Positions 1-5,070 of a stretch of DNA of 16,434 bases are shown piece after piece. The stretch is from contig JANYFQ010000018.1 of NCBI GenBank assembly GCA_025362615.1, forward strand, positions 1 to 16,434, given 5' to 3'. Made by a program: the position numbers and the translations under genes. Numbering within the stretch: the stretch's first letter is position 1; the number at the start of each line of letters is the position of its first letter. The DNA is from Hymenobacter sp. (GTDB lineage Bacteria; Bacteroidota; Bacteroidia; Cytophagales; Hymenobacteraceae). The notes beneath the pieces are model-generated. The model saw only the letters and a program-made list of their open reading frames with translations, did not search any database and was not told the origin of the DNA.

Positions 1-448
1 AAGTCAGGCCAGTGGCCGGGGCAAAACGCTCGACCGCTTCGCGGTCGAGCGGGCCAGCCACATCGGCGCGGCGCGAATTCGGCGCTTCGGTGTGGGCTTG
101 CAGTTGCACGATGACGGCATCGGCCCCGTCCGTTTTCAGGCGGTTGATGTTGAGCAGCACCTTCGTCTTCATCGGCCGCGTGACAGCCGGGTGGTTGAGC
201 AAGCGAATGATTTGCTCTTTCTGGGCGGCCGTGGCGTAGCTTACCAGGACCGGGGGTGCGGTTTCTTCGCGTCGGGCCAATTCGGTAAGGGTGTTCACGT
301 ACCACTTGACCAGCGTGGTTTCGGACTGGCACCGCGCCACGTTGCGGGCGGCGGTGAGTTTTTCGGCAGGGGTGGTAGATAAGGAACTGTTTACCAGTTC
401 CAGGACGGCGACGCGCAGGCCTTCGGCGCGGGTGGTGGTGGTGTACAT
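1..448 (-). CDS. Hypothetical protein, 3' end outside window
   Basis: An open minus-strand frame starts at an ATG (complement of 446-448), begins MYTTTTRAEGLRVAVLELVN and stays open for 149 codons to the left edge, so the C-terminus is missing. I do not recognise the family. The visible part is soluble, with no signal peptide or membrane segment. It has an N-terminal Ala/Leu-rich helical part and, around residues 80-110, a stretch reading YATAAQKEQIIRLLNHPAVT followed by KTKVLLNINRL that looks like a compact helical domain. Codons are GC-rich and phage-like. It lies about 130 nt downstream of a minus-strand TAnnTTTG box (578-585) and is divergent from the small ribbon-helix-helix gene, so it is plausibly the first gene of an early phage operon. 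That role is inferred from position only. Confidence 0.65.
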   Translation of the reverse strand, partial: MYTTTTRAEGLRVAVLELVNSSLSTTPAEKLTAARNVARCQSETTLVKWYVNTLTELARREETAPPVLVSYATAAQKEQIIRLLNHPAVTRPMKTKVLLNINRLKTDGADAVIVQLQAHTEAPNSRRADVAGPLDREAVERFAPATGLT

Positions 449-488
449 TTGTACTGTTGTTTGGGGGTTGTTAAAATTCCCAGCCCGG

Positions 489-513
489 CAGTAGCGACTT
501 ACTACTGTTTTTT
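489..513 (+). terminator. Small hairpin followed by T6 (possible intrinsic terminator)
   Basis: CAGTAG (489-494) pairs perfectly with CTACTG (502-507) around a 7-nt loop and is followed directly by six T (508-513). The T-tract gives it plus orientation. The stem is short and the AT content moderate, so it would be weak alone, but a second hairpin with a T-tract follows immediately. No annotated plus-strand gene lies upstream. Confidence 0.35.
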
Positions 514-514
514 G

Positions 515-548
515 GGGGTCGGCCGTTTGCAGCGGTCGGCCCCTTTTT
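515..548 (+). terminator. GC-rich hairpin followed by T5, plus orientation
   Basis: GGGGTCGGCCG (515-525) pairs with CGGTCGGCCCC (533-543) through 11 positions, two of them G-U, around a 7-nt loop, followed by TTTTT (544-548). On the opposite strand the two wobbles become C-A mismatches and there is no T-tract, so the structure belongs to plus-strand RNA. It sits in the leader of the minus-strand gene at 1-448, where no plus transcript is otherwise expected. It could shield the control region from rightward read-through or end a small antisense RNA. Confidence 0.5.
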
Positions 549-577
549 CGTACTGGGTGTTGCCAGTTGCAACGGCA

Positions 578-585
578 CAAAGATA
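578..585 (-). promoter_or_regulatory. Bacteroidota-type -7 box for the leftward gene
   Basis: The plus sequence CAAAGATA reads TATCTTTG on the minus strand, a full match to TAnnTTTG. It would transcribe leftward into the gene starting at 448, giving a leader of roughly 125 nt. No good -33 TTTG is present; TTTC (complement of 602-605) lies 16 nt upstream. It faces away from the box at 650-657. Confidence 0.5.
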
Positions 586-597
586 CACTAGGGTTTT

Positions 598-633
598 CCT
601 TGAAACCTAATTAATTCCTAAGATTTTTCAAGG
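598..633. promoter_or_regulatory. Inverted repeat between divergent promoters, candidate operator
   Basis: CCTTGAAA (598-605) and TTTCAAGG (626-633) are a perfect 8-bp inverted repeat separated by 20 bp of AT-rich sequence. AGGGTTT also occurs as a direct repeat at 590-596 and 631-637, 41 bp apart, about four helical turns. Both lie between the two divergent TAnnTTTG boxes, the expected place for a repressor site. The neighbouring ribbon-helix-helix protein is the obvious candidate binder. Function is inferred. Confidence 0.4.
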
Positions 634-649
634 GTTTGCGTATTTTTGC

Positions 650-657
650 TACCTTTG
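650..657 (+). promoter_or_regulatory. Bacteroidota-type -7 box for the small RHH gene
   Basis: TACCTTTG matches TAnnTTTG exactly and ends 4 nt before the ATG at 662. With the usual spacing, transcription would start at or within a few bases of the start codon, so the mRNA would be leaderless or nearly so. The -33 region holds only a T-run (624-628). Confidence 0.55.
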
Positions 658-661
658 TGCT

Positions 662-826
662 ATGAGAAACCCAGAAAAAACCCGAAAACCTCAAATTAAT
701 GTCGAGGTAACGGCTGAAGAAAAGACCCTTCTAGAAAAAGTAGCCAAGGCCCGCGGCTTCGCGGGAGTGTCGAGCCTCATGCGAACTTTGGCCTTAGACG
801 AAGCCCGACGATTGGACATTAAATAA
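662..826 (+). CDS. Small ribbon-helix-helix (Arc/CopG-like) DNA-binding protein
   Basis: A 54-residue protein from ATG 662 to TAA 826. After a basic N-terminus (MRNPEKTRKP) a strand-like segment QINVEV (about 11-16) precedes an acidic/leucine helix (TAEEKTLLEKVAKARG), a turn, and a second helix (VSSLMRTLALDEARRL). This beta-alpha-alpha order and size are those of Arc/CopG-type dimeric repressors, which insert the paired strands into the major groove. It lies in an AT-rich patch with its own promoter and terminator, divergent from the leftward gene, with an inverted repeat upstream. Autoregulation and control of the leftward operon are therefore plausible, but an antitoxin-like or plasmid-type role cannot be excluded. 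There is no toxin-like partner next to it. The family call is by pattern only. Confidence 0.75.
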   Translation: MRNPEKTRKPQINVEVTAEEKTLLEKVAKARGFAGVSSLMRTLALDEARRLDIK

Positions 827-862
827 GAAAGCCCCGACCTCATTGCAAGGCCGGGCTTTCTT
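825..862. terminator. Bidirectional hairpin terminator between RHH gene and hub operon
   Basis: AAGAAAGCCC (825-834) pairs with GGGCTTTCTT (853-862), and the stem continues inward imperfectly (CGACCT with AGGCCG) around a short loop. It overlaps the TAA of the RHH gene. In plus RNA the 3' arm ends in CTTTCTTACTT, and in minus RNA in CTTTCTTATTT, so it can end both the rightward RHH transcript and the leftward operon finishing at 1024. Confidence 0.7.
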
Positions 863-901
863 ACTTAGGCGTTCGGTACAAAATGCCTTCTACTGTGCTT
901 G

Positions 902-1023
902 ATGCCAATCTTTACAGATGCCGAGTATGAGAAGCTGAGCAAGGTGGCAACCGCAGCTAGGCAAGTAGTCTGCCCCACCCCTAAAAGCCCTTGCCACCGC
1001 CCCGAAAGAAAAGTAAATAGCCG
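902..1023 (+). pseudogene. Possible 5' remnant of a small phage gene
   Basis: From ATG 902 the frame reads MPIFTDAEYEKLSKVATAAR, a plausible amphipathic helix with protein-like composition. It then becomes Pro/Cys-rich and finally runs antisense into the hub gene, ending at 1108. A genuine short gene truncated by the arrival of the hub gene would look like this, but so would chance. Otherwise this 160-nt gap holds only an 8-bp inverted repeat, GGTGGCAA (943-950) with TTGCCACC (991-998). Confidence 0.2.
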
Positions 1024-2106
1024 CTACTCTTTCGGCGCCTTCGGCCCCAGCTTGATTTTGCGGCGGCTGCCTCCTACCCCAAACGTCTTCGTTACCCCGT
1101 CGATATAGTAGCTTCCTGCCCGTTCGGGGTATTCGGGGTCGTGTAGTTCGGCAATATCGCCGTGGTTGGCCACGGGGCGGCCGAAGGTGAGCAACCCGTC
1201 GCCCCGGTAGCCGTCGAAGCAAATGTGCCCGGCGGCGCTCCTCACGGCGGCCTCCAGCTCTTTGCCCGTGAGGCCCGGCGGCACCAGCAACGTGCGAAGC
1301 TCCCCCTTTGCCGTGGCCTTGCCGCTGGCCTTGCTGACCGTGGGGGGGGCACCTTTGAGGAGGGGCCGTTGCAAGTGTACCACGTCGGCCCGTGGGTCGT
1401 AATCAAAGGCCAGCTTCGTCCCGTCCGGCTGGGCGCTATTGCCCTTAAAATGCACGGCCAGGTCGTTGGCTAGGACAAAGGCCAGGTCGCTCTCGATGAC
1501 GTTGCCGCGCGGGCCGCTGAAGTCGTAGCGGTGGCGCTTGGCTCCCGGTTCGTAGGGATGATTCGCAATCAATACCCCGTCCCGGAAGAAAAATTTTAGC
1601 AGCATCCGCTTTTTGAGGTCGTCGAACACTTGGGCGGCGGTGGCTTGGTTGATGGCGTACTTGCCCAGGTTGGTTTCGCCAATGATTTTAAAGTCGAAAC
1701 CGCCGCCGGGGAAGTCGTCTTGGTACTGGCCCTGAATGTAGGTCAGCAGTTGGCGCAGCGTGACGCTTCGCCAACTTATGCTCTTCATCTGCTTGCGCTT
1801 GAAGTACCACATAAAATCCTCGCATTCCACGGTAAAAGGAGCGCCCGGCTTCACGGCGCTGACAACGCCCGTAAATTCGGGGTGCAGCGCCCCGTCGTAG
1901 CCGTAGCGGATGACCACGGGTGCCCCCACCCGCACCAGGTCGGGCAAGCCCACGGCCGCGCCCTGCTGCAGCACCTTGAGCTTGCGGGGCAGCGTGATGG
2001 TGGCCGTGTCGGTGAATTTCTGCCAGGTGCTTTCCACCTTCACCTCGTGTACGAAGTCGAAGGCGGGCAGCGTGCCGATGGAAATTTCACAAGCCAGGTT
2101 AAACAT
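1024..2106 (-). CDS. Tail hub protein, gpD/gp27-like (second, inverted copy)
   Basis: A complete 360-residue protein from ATG (complement of 2104-2106) to TAG. It is clearly homologous to the hub at 13917-14948 along its whole length. Shared blocks are EISIGTLPAFDFVHEVKVES near the N-terminus, FTDTATITLPRKL, GKYAINQAT in the middle, HFKGNSAQPDG/HFRASSTQPDG, and YPERAGSYYIDGVTKTFGV near the C-terminus. Such hubs form a trimeric ring joining the tail tube to the spike under the baseplate. It is the last gene of the minus operon, overlaps the preceding small gene by 8 nt, and is followed by a bidirectional terminator. Outside the 5' end its DNA is visibly less GC-rich than its paralogue, suggesting a different source. 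No frameshift or stop is seen, so it is probably functional. It may be an alternative hub, an acquired copy, or a relic of another phage. Confidence 0.85.
   Translation of the reverse strand: MFNLACEISIGTLPAFDFVHEVKVESTWQKFTDTATITLPRKLKVLQQGAAVGLPDLVRVGAPVVIRYGYDGALHPEFTGVVSAVKPGAPFTVECEDFMWYFKRKQMKSISWRSVTLRQLLTYIQGQYQDDFPGGGFDFKIIGETNLGKYAINQATAAQVFDDLKKRMLLKFFFRDGVLIANHPYEPGAKRHRYDFSGPRGNVIESDLAFVLANDLAVHFKGNSAQPDGTKLAFDYDPRADVVHLQRPLLKGAPPTVSKASGKATAKGELRTLLVPPGLTGKELEAAVRSAAGHICFDGYRGDGLLTFGRPVANHGDIAELHDPEYPERAGSYYIDGVTKTFGVGGSRRKIKLGPKAPKE
1982..2093 (-). repeat. Near-identical 112-nt block shared with the other hub gene (inverted copy)
   Basis: Read on the minus strand, 2093 down to 1982 matches 13930-14041 with three mismatches in 112 positions; 2093-2029 is identical for 65 nt. 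It covers codons 5-42 of this hub gene. Confidence 0.95.
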
Positions 2107-2281
2107 GGTCGGGGGCGGGGGTTGAGGCGGCGGCCAGGGCCCGCACGGTTTCGGGGGTGGTGCCGGCGGCGGCCAGGTCGGCGGCGGTGGCCGCGTCGAA
2201 GGCGGCCCTCAGTTCGGCTATTTCGGCCGGGTCGTACTCGATGGTAACGGCGGCGGGATTATTGAGATTGGGAAAGCACAT
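2099..2281 (-). CDS. Small acidic hypothetical protein
   Basis: A 60-residue protein beginning MCFPNLNNPAAVTIEYDPAE, rich in Ala, Asp, Glu and Thr, probably helical after residue 18, with no membrane segment or recognised motif. Its start overlaps the end of the HTH gene by 23 nt and its end overlaps the hub start by 8 nt, so it is probably translationally coupled to both. The short coupled position just ahead of a hub gene suggests a phage structural or assembly accessory role, but this is only context. Confidence 0.6.
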   Translation of the reverse strand: MCFPNLNNPAAVTIEYDPAEIAELRAAFDAATAADLAAAGTTPETVRALAAASTPAPDHV

Positions 2282-2459
2282 ATAAAGCGTTTTTTTGAAG
2301 TGCGGGTCGGCACTGGATGAAGTGTTTTAGGCTGCCCACCGTGCGGCCTAGCTTGTTGGCTAGTTCGGTCGCTGTGCAATCTTTGTAATTTGCTTGGATA
2401 AAACGTATGTCGCTGGTTGTGTAAGCCCTTCGCGTTTGAGTTTTTTGCTTATTTACCAT
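2259..2459 (-). CDS. Small helix-turn-helix protein, AT-rich moron-like gene
   Basis: From ATG (complement of 2457-2459) it gives 66 residues beginning MVNKQKTQTRRAYTTSD. I prefer this start because an upstream extension to 2507 would overlap the DUF1320-like gene and adds an unlikely Ala/Pro leader. A basic N-terminus is followed by helix YTTSDIRFIQANY, helix TATELANKLGR and a recognition-like helix TVGSLKHFIQ (about 40-49), resembling homeodomain/Myb-like or sigma-region-4-like HTH modules. The gene is markedly AT-richer than the terminase and head genes around it, the usual signature of a moron gene or a recent acquisition. It could regulate host or phage transcription; the target is unknown. 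No TAnnTTTG box is seen upstream, so it is probably read with the operon. Confidence 0.65.
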   Translation of the reverse strand: MVNKQKTQTRRAYTTSDIRFIQANYKDCTATELANKLGRTVGSLKHFIQCRPALQKNALYVLSQSQ

Positions 2460-2469
2460 AGCTAATATG

Positions 2470-2907
2470 CTAGTAGGTGTTGTTTTGTTTGGGGCGGCTG
2501 CCGCCACGGGGCAGGATGCTGGCGGGGTTGGGCGTGCCGTCGGGGTTGAGGGCGGGCAGCGTGGGCAGGCCCACGCTGAGTTCGCCCTTGCGGGCCATCT
2601 TGAGCCACGAAATGGCTTGGTCGTAGCGGTCCTGCCGGATTTGGGGCACGTTGCGCGGGTTCTGGCGGCTGTGCAGGTGGTAGAGCGCCATGTCGGCCAA
2701 GTACATCACCAGTTGGGCATTGCGGTTGCTGCCGGTGGCCGCGAAGATGGCTTCGCAATCGTAGCGGCCGCGCAGGTAGCTCTCCATCTCGGCCTGGGCG
2801 GCGGTGGCGGACTGGTCAAGCAGCGCGTCGTTGCCGTCGGTGAGCAGCTCGCGCAGTTCGGCGCGGATTTGCAGGCCGTAGTCGGCGGTGGTGAGGAAAA
2901 GACTCAT
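2470..2907 (-). CDS. DUF1320/Mu gp36-like head-tail completion protein
   Basis: A 145-residue protein beginning MSLFLTTADYGLQIRAELRE. The pattern of an N-terminal 'LT..DY...I...' segment, then QSATAAQAEMESYLRGRYDC and an all-helical middle (LVMYLADMALYHLHSR, then YDQAISWLKMARKGE) with a Gly/Pro-rich tail, matches the DUF1320 family containing Mu gp36. Members are small helical proteins thought to complete the head-tail connector. In Mu-like phages this gene follows the major capsid gene; here it is instead in the terminase operon on the opposite strand. Its ATG overlaps the stop of the upstream mini-ORF (ATGA type). Confidence 0.75.
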   Translation of the reverse strand: MSLFLTTADYGLQIRAELRELLTDGNDALLDQSATAAQAEMESYLRGRYDCEAIFAATGSNRNAQLVMYLADMALYHLHSRQNPRNVPQIRQDRYDQAISWLKMARKGELSVGLPTLPALNPDGTPNPASILPRGGSRPKQNNTY

Positions 2908-2966
2908 TGGTTGGGGCGTTTGATGGCGGCCACGGCGGCGGCCACGAGTTCACAAAAGGCGCACAT
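2904..2966 (-). CDS. Coupled 20-residue mini-ORF
   Basis: ATG (complement of 2964-2966) lies two bases after the terminase large-subunit stop, and the TGA overlaps the next ATG (complement of 2905-2907). The peptide is MCAFCELVAAAVAAIKRPNQ, with a CxxC at residues 2-5 and a short hydrophobic helix. It fills the gap exactly and could be a translational coupler or a real small protein. Confidence 0.4.
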   Translation of the reverse strand: MCAFCELVAAAVAAIKRPNQ

Positions 2967-2968
2967 GG

Positions 2969-4402
2969 CTAGTAGCTGTTGGAGCGGGGCCGTTTCACGA
3001 TGAGGCCGGGCACGGCGGCGGCGTTGGGCCGCTGGAACCGTTGGTAGTCGTCGGCGAAGCACTGGGTGAGGAAGTAGTCGTTGGCGTCGCTGGGGTGGCC
3101 GTAGGGTTCGTAGCTCACGCCGGTCTTCGCGTCGCGGACGCGCTTTTTCTCCTTGGTGCCGTCGGCGGCCTTGAGTACCTTCTGGTAGTCCTGGATGGTG
3201 TTGCGGCAGCCCTTGTCCACGCGCAGCTCGATGCCGCCGGCTTGTTCGCTGAACAGCTTGTCAATCCACAGCCCGCGCATACTCACACTGGGCGCGGCGG
3301 CGGCCACCCGCTTGCTCACCCGCCACCCGGCCTGCACGAACACGGCAATGAGGATGGTGTAGTCGTTCTGGCCCTTTTCGCTGCGGGTGTCGGCGGCTTG
3401 CCCGGCGGGGTCGCCGTACACGAACACCTCGGCGGCGTGGTTCGGGAAGCGGGTCACCAGGCCCCGCGCACAGGCCAAGGTGTTGTTGAGGGGGCTGGGC
3501 AGCGTCACTTCGGCCACCTGCGTCACCTGCTTGCCGCGCACCTGGTGGGCCAGGCCGGTCACGTAGGGCGCGGTGTTGAAGTCGAAGGTGAGGTGCAGCG
3601 GCAGGCCGGGGTCGTAGGTGCCGGCGTAGTCGCCGGTGTGGCGCTGGGTGTCGAAGCTGGGGTAGAACTCGCCGCCGGTGCGCTCCACGGCGTTCCAGTC
3701 GCCGTCGAGCAGGCGCTGGCGGTCGTAGTCGGAACTCAGCCCTTCGAGGCTTTTTTTGTAGATGCGGACGAAATCGCGGTCGGGGTTATCGGTCACGCGG
3801 GCCTCGATGACGCGCTGGTGCGCCTGGAGCCGCACGGGTTGGTCGTCGCCGTCGAAGAAGTACTTGCCGCGTACCCAGTGGTAGCCGGGGTTGCAGGTGA
3901 TGAGCAGCTTGGGCACCAGGCCGAACTCGGCCAGCATCCAGCGCACCCGGCTTTTGAGAATGTCGGCCGCCTTTTCGGGCACGCCGTCGCCGGCCTCTTC
4001 AATCCAGGCATCGGTGTACTCGCTGCTGCCCAGGCGTTGGTAATCGTGGTCGGACGGCGAGTAGCCCAGGTCGCGGAACACTTCGCGGCTGCCGTTGGCG
4101 AATTTGATGTAGAAGTCCTGGGCGTTGTAGGTGTAGTCGCGGCCTTGCACCAGCCCCCACAGACCCAGCACCTTGAAAAACGTCACCAGCGTCGATTCCT
4201 TGATGTCCTTCATCACGGTGCGGCCGGTGATGCCCCGGCTGCCGGGGTAGCGCAGGCGGCGGTAAATCTTCCAGGCCGCGCCCAGGAACGACTTGCCGCC
4301 CCCGGCCGCGCCGCCGTACACGATTTCCTCGGTGGTGCCGTCTTCCAGGGCCAGCCACGCCAGGTGCTGCTTCCAGCTGGGGCTGAAGTTAATGTCCGCC
4401 AC
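2969..4402 (-). CDS. Terminase large subunit (DNA-packaging ATPase/nuclease)
   Basis: A 477-residue protein. The N-terminal ATPase shows a Walker A motif GGAAGGGKS (30-38), a Walker B-type DAWIEEAG (131-138, E135/E136) and a coupling motif ITCNP (168-172). The C-terminal RNase H-like nuclease shows acidic residues in LTFDFN (D274), VYGDPAG (D331) and HPSDANDYF (436-444; D439, D442). The order and spacing are complete, so it should be active: it drives DNA into the prohead and cuts the concatemer. It overlaps the terminase small-subunit gene by 14 nt. Unusually no portal gene follows; a mini-ORF and the DUF1320-like gene come next. Confidence 0.95.
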   Translation of the reverse strand: MADINFSPSWKQHLAWLALEDGTTEEIVYGGAAGGGKSFLGAAWKIYRRLRYPGSRGITGRTVMKDIKESTLVTFFKVLGLWGLVQGRDYTYNAQDFYIKFANGSREVFRDLGYSPSDHDYQRLGSSEYTDAWIEEAGDGVPEKAADILKSRVRWMLAEFGLVPKLLITCNPGYHWVRGKYFFDGDDQPVRLQAHQRVIEARVTDNPDRDFVRIYKKSLEGLSSDYDRQRLLDGDWNAVERTGGEFYPSFDTQRHTGDYAGTYDPGLPLHLTFDFNTAPYVTGLAHQVRGKQVTQVAEVTLPSPLNNTLACARGLVTRFPNHAAEVFVYGDPAGQAADTRSEKGQNDYTILIAVFVQAGWRVSKRVAAAAPSVSMRGLWIDKLFSEQAGGIELRVDKGCRNTIQDYQKVLKAADGTKEKKRVRDAKTGVSYEPYGHPSDANDYFLTQCFADDYQRFQRPNAAAVPGLIVKRPRSNSY

Positions 4403-4892
4403 CGGCCCCTCCTTCCTGCGGCGGCGCGGGGGCCACGTAATTGAAATTCAGCTTCAGGCCCACTTCGCCGGTGTGCTTCTTCTCGCTCTTTTCGGTGAAG
4501 CCCTCCACGAGCTGCACCCACAGCTTGGCCGCCGCCGCGTCGGGCGGGTAGCGTTCGGTGTACTCGTGGCGCTGCACCTCCGAGGGCAGGCCCACGCCCT
4601 GGGGCACGCTCAGGATTTTGACGGCCTTGTGCTGGTAGCCGGTGGCCCGCTCAAAGAGCTTCATCAGCACGTCGGGCGTGAGCTGCTGGAACACGTTGGC
4701 GCTGCCGTCGCCCAGCTTCAGGCGCTGGCGGTGCCCTTTCACGGTTTTCTCGCTCAGGCCGGTGGCAGCGGCCAGCTCCTGCACGCTAGGCGGGCGCAGG
4801 TGCTTCTTGATGAACGCCACCGTGGCCTTGCGGACCTCGGCGGCGTTGCGCAGGGCATCTTCGCGGGGGGCGGTGAGGAGTTTGTGGGGCAT
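4389..4892 (-). CDS. Terminase small subunit
   Basis: A 167-residue protein from ATG (complement of 4890-4892), beginning MPHKLLTAPREDALRNAAEV. The frame is open up to a TTG at 4955, but that lies inside the inverted repeat and adds an unconvincing leader, so I chose the ATG. An N-terminal HTH, VQELAAATGLSEKTVKGHRQ (about 37-56), would recognise the packaging site. The middle (ERATGYQHKAVKI) and the conserved ERYPPDAAAAKLWV helix are typical of small terminases from Bacteroidota phages, and the tail is Gly/Pro-rich. It overlaps the large-subunit gene by 14 nt in the expected order. Confidence 0.85.
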   Translation of the reverse strand: MPHKLLTAPREDALRNAAEVRKATVAFIKKHLRPPSVQELAAATGLSEKTVKGHRQRLKLGDGSANVFQQLTPDVLMKLFERATGYQHKAVKILSVPQGVGLPSEVQRHEYTERYPPDAAAAKLWVQLVEGFTEKSEKKHTGEVGLKLNFNYVAPAPPQEGGAGGGH

Positions 4893-4947
4893 GGGCGGCA
4901 GAATGTGGCCCGAAACTAGGCGCACGGCCCCGGCAGCGGCGTTTTTT

Positions 4948-5006
4948 GTGGGCAAGCGCCGGTAAAACCCCCATTAATCGCCGGGCTTTTACCGGCGCTT
5001 GCCAAC
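4948..5006. repeat. Large inverted repeat at the divergent operon junction
   Basis: GGCAAGCGCCGGTAAAA (4951-4967) and TTTTACCGGCGCTTGCC (4987-5003) are a perfect 17-bp inverted repeat with a 19-nt spacer containing ATTAAT. With one mismatch at 4950/5004 the pairing extends to 4948-5006. There is no T-tract after either arm, so it is not a classical terminator. It lies just upstream of the terminase small-subunit gene on one side and the head protease promoter on the other. Confidence 0.9.
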
Positions 5007-5010
5007 GGGG

Positions 5011-5043
5011 TTTGTGCCCCGGCGCGGGCGGCGGCTAGGTTTG
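5011..5043 (+). promoter_or_regulatory. Promoter of the late structural operon
   Basis: TTTG (5011-5014) is followed after 21 nt by TAGGTTTG (5036-5043), a good match to the Bacteroidota TTTG / TAnnTTTG promoter. The start of transcription would fall near 5050, favouring the TTG at 5071 as the protease start. The -33 element is inside a small GGGG/CCCC hairpin next to the large inverted repeat. Confidence 0.55.
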
Positions 5044-5070
5044 CGGCACGTTTCCCACACCCCCGCCGCC

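Noticed and set aside
12..494. Plus-strand ORFs at the left edge
   Set aside because: The minus-strand frame from 448 to the edge has better composition, an ATG and a promoter behind it; the plus frames are Arg/Ser-rich shadows.
943..998. 8-bp inverted repeat GGTGGCAA / TTGCCACC with a 40-nt spacer
   Set aside because: Short arms and a long spacer in GC-rich DNA; no associated promoter or T-tract, so likely chance.
4893..4955. Extended start (TTG 4955) for the terminase small subunit
   Set aside because: It falls in the inverted repeat and adds 21 unconvincing residues; the ATG at 4892 begins a normal N-terminus.
4999..5070. Extended start (TTG 4999 or GTG 5014) for the head protease
   Set aside because: The promoter's -7 box lies inside this stretch (5036-5043), so a transcript from it could not carry these codons; the leader is also Arg-rich and atypical. 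The extension remains possible if another promoter is used.
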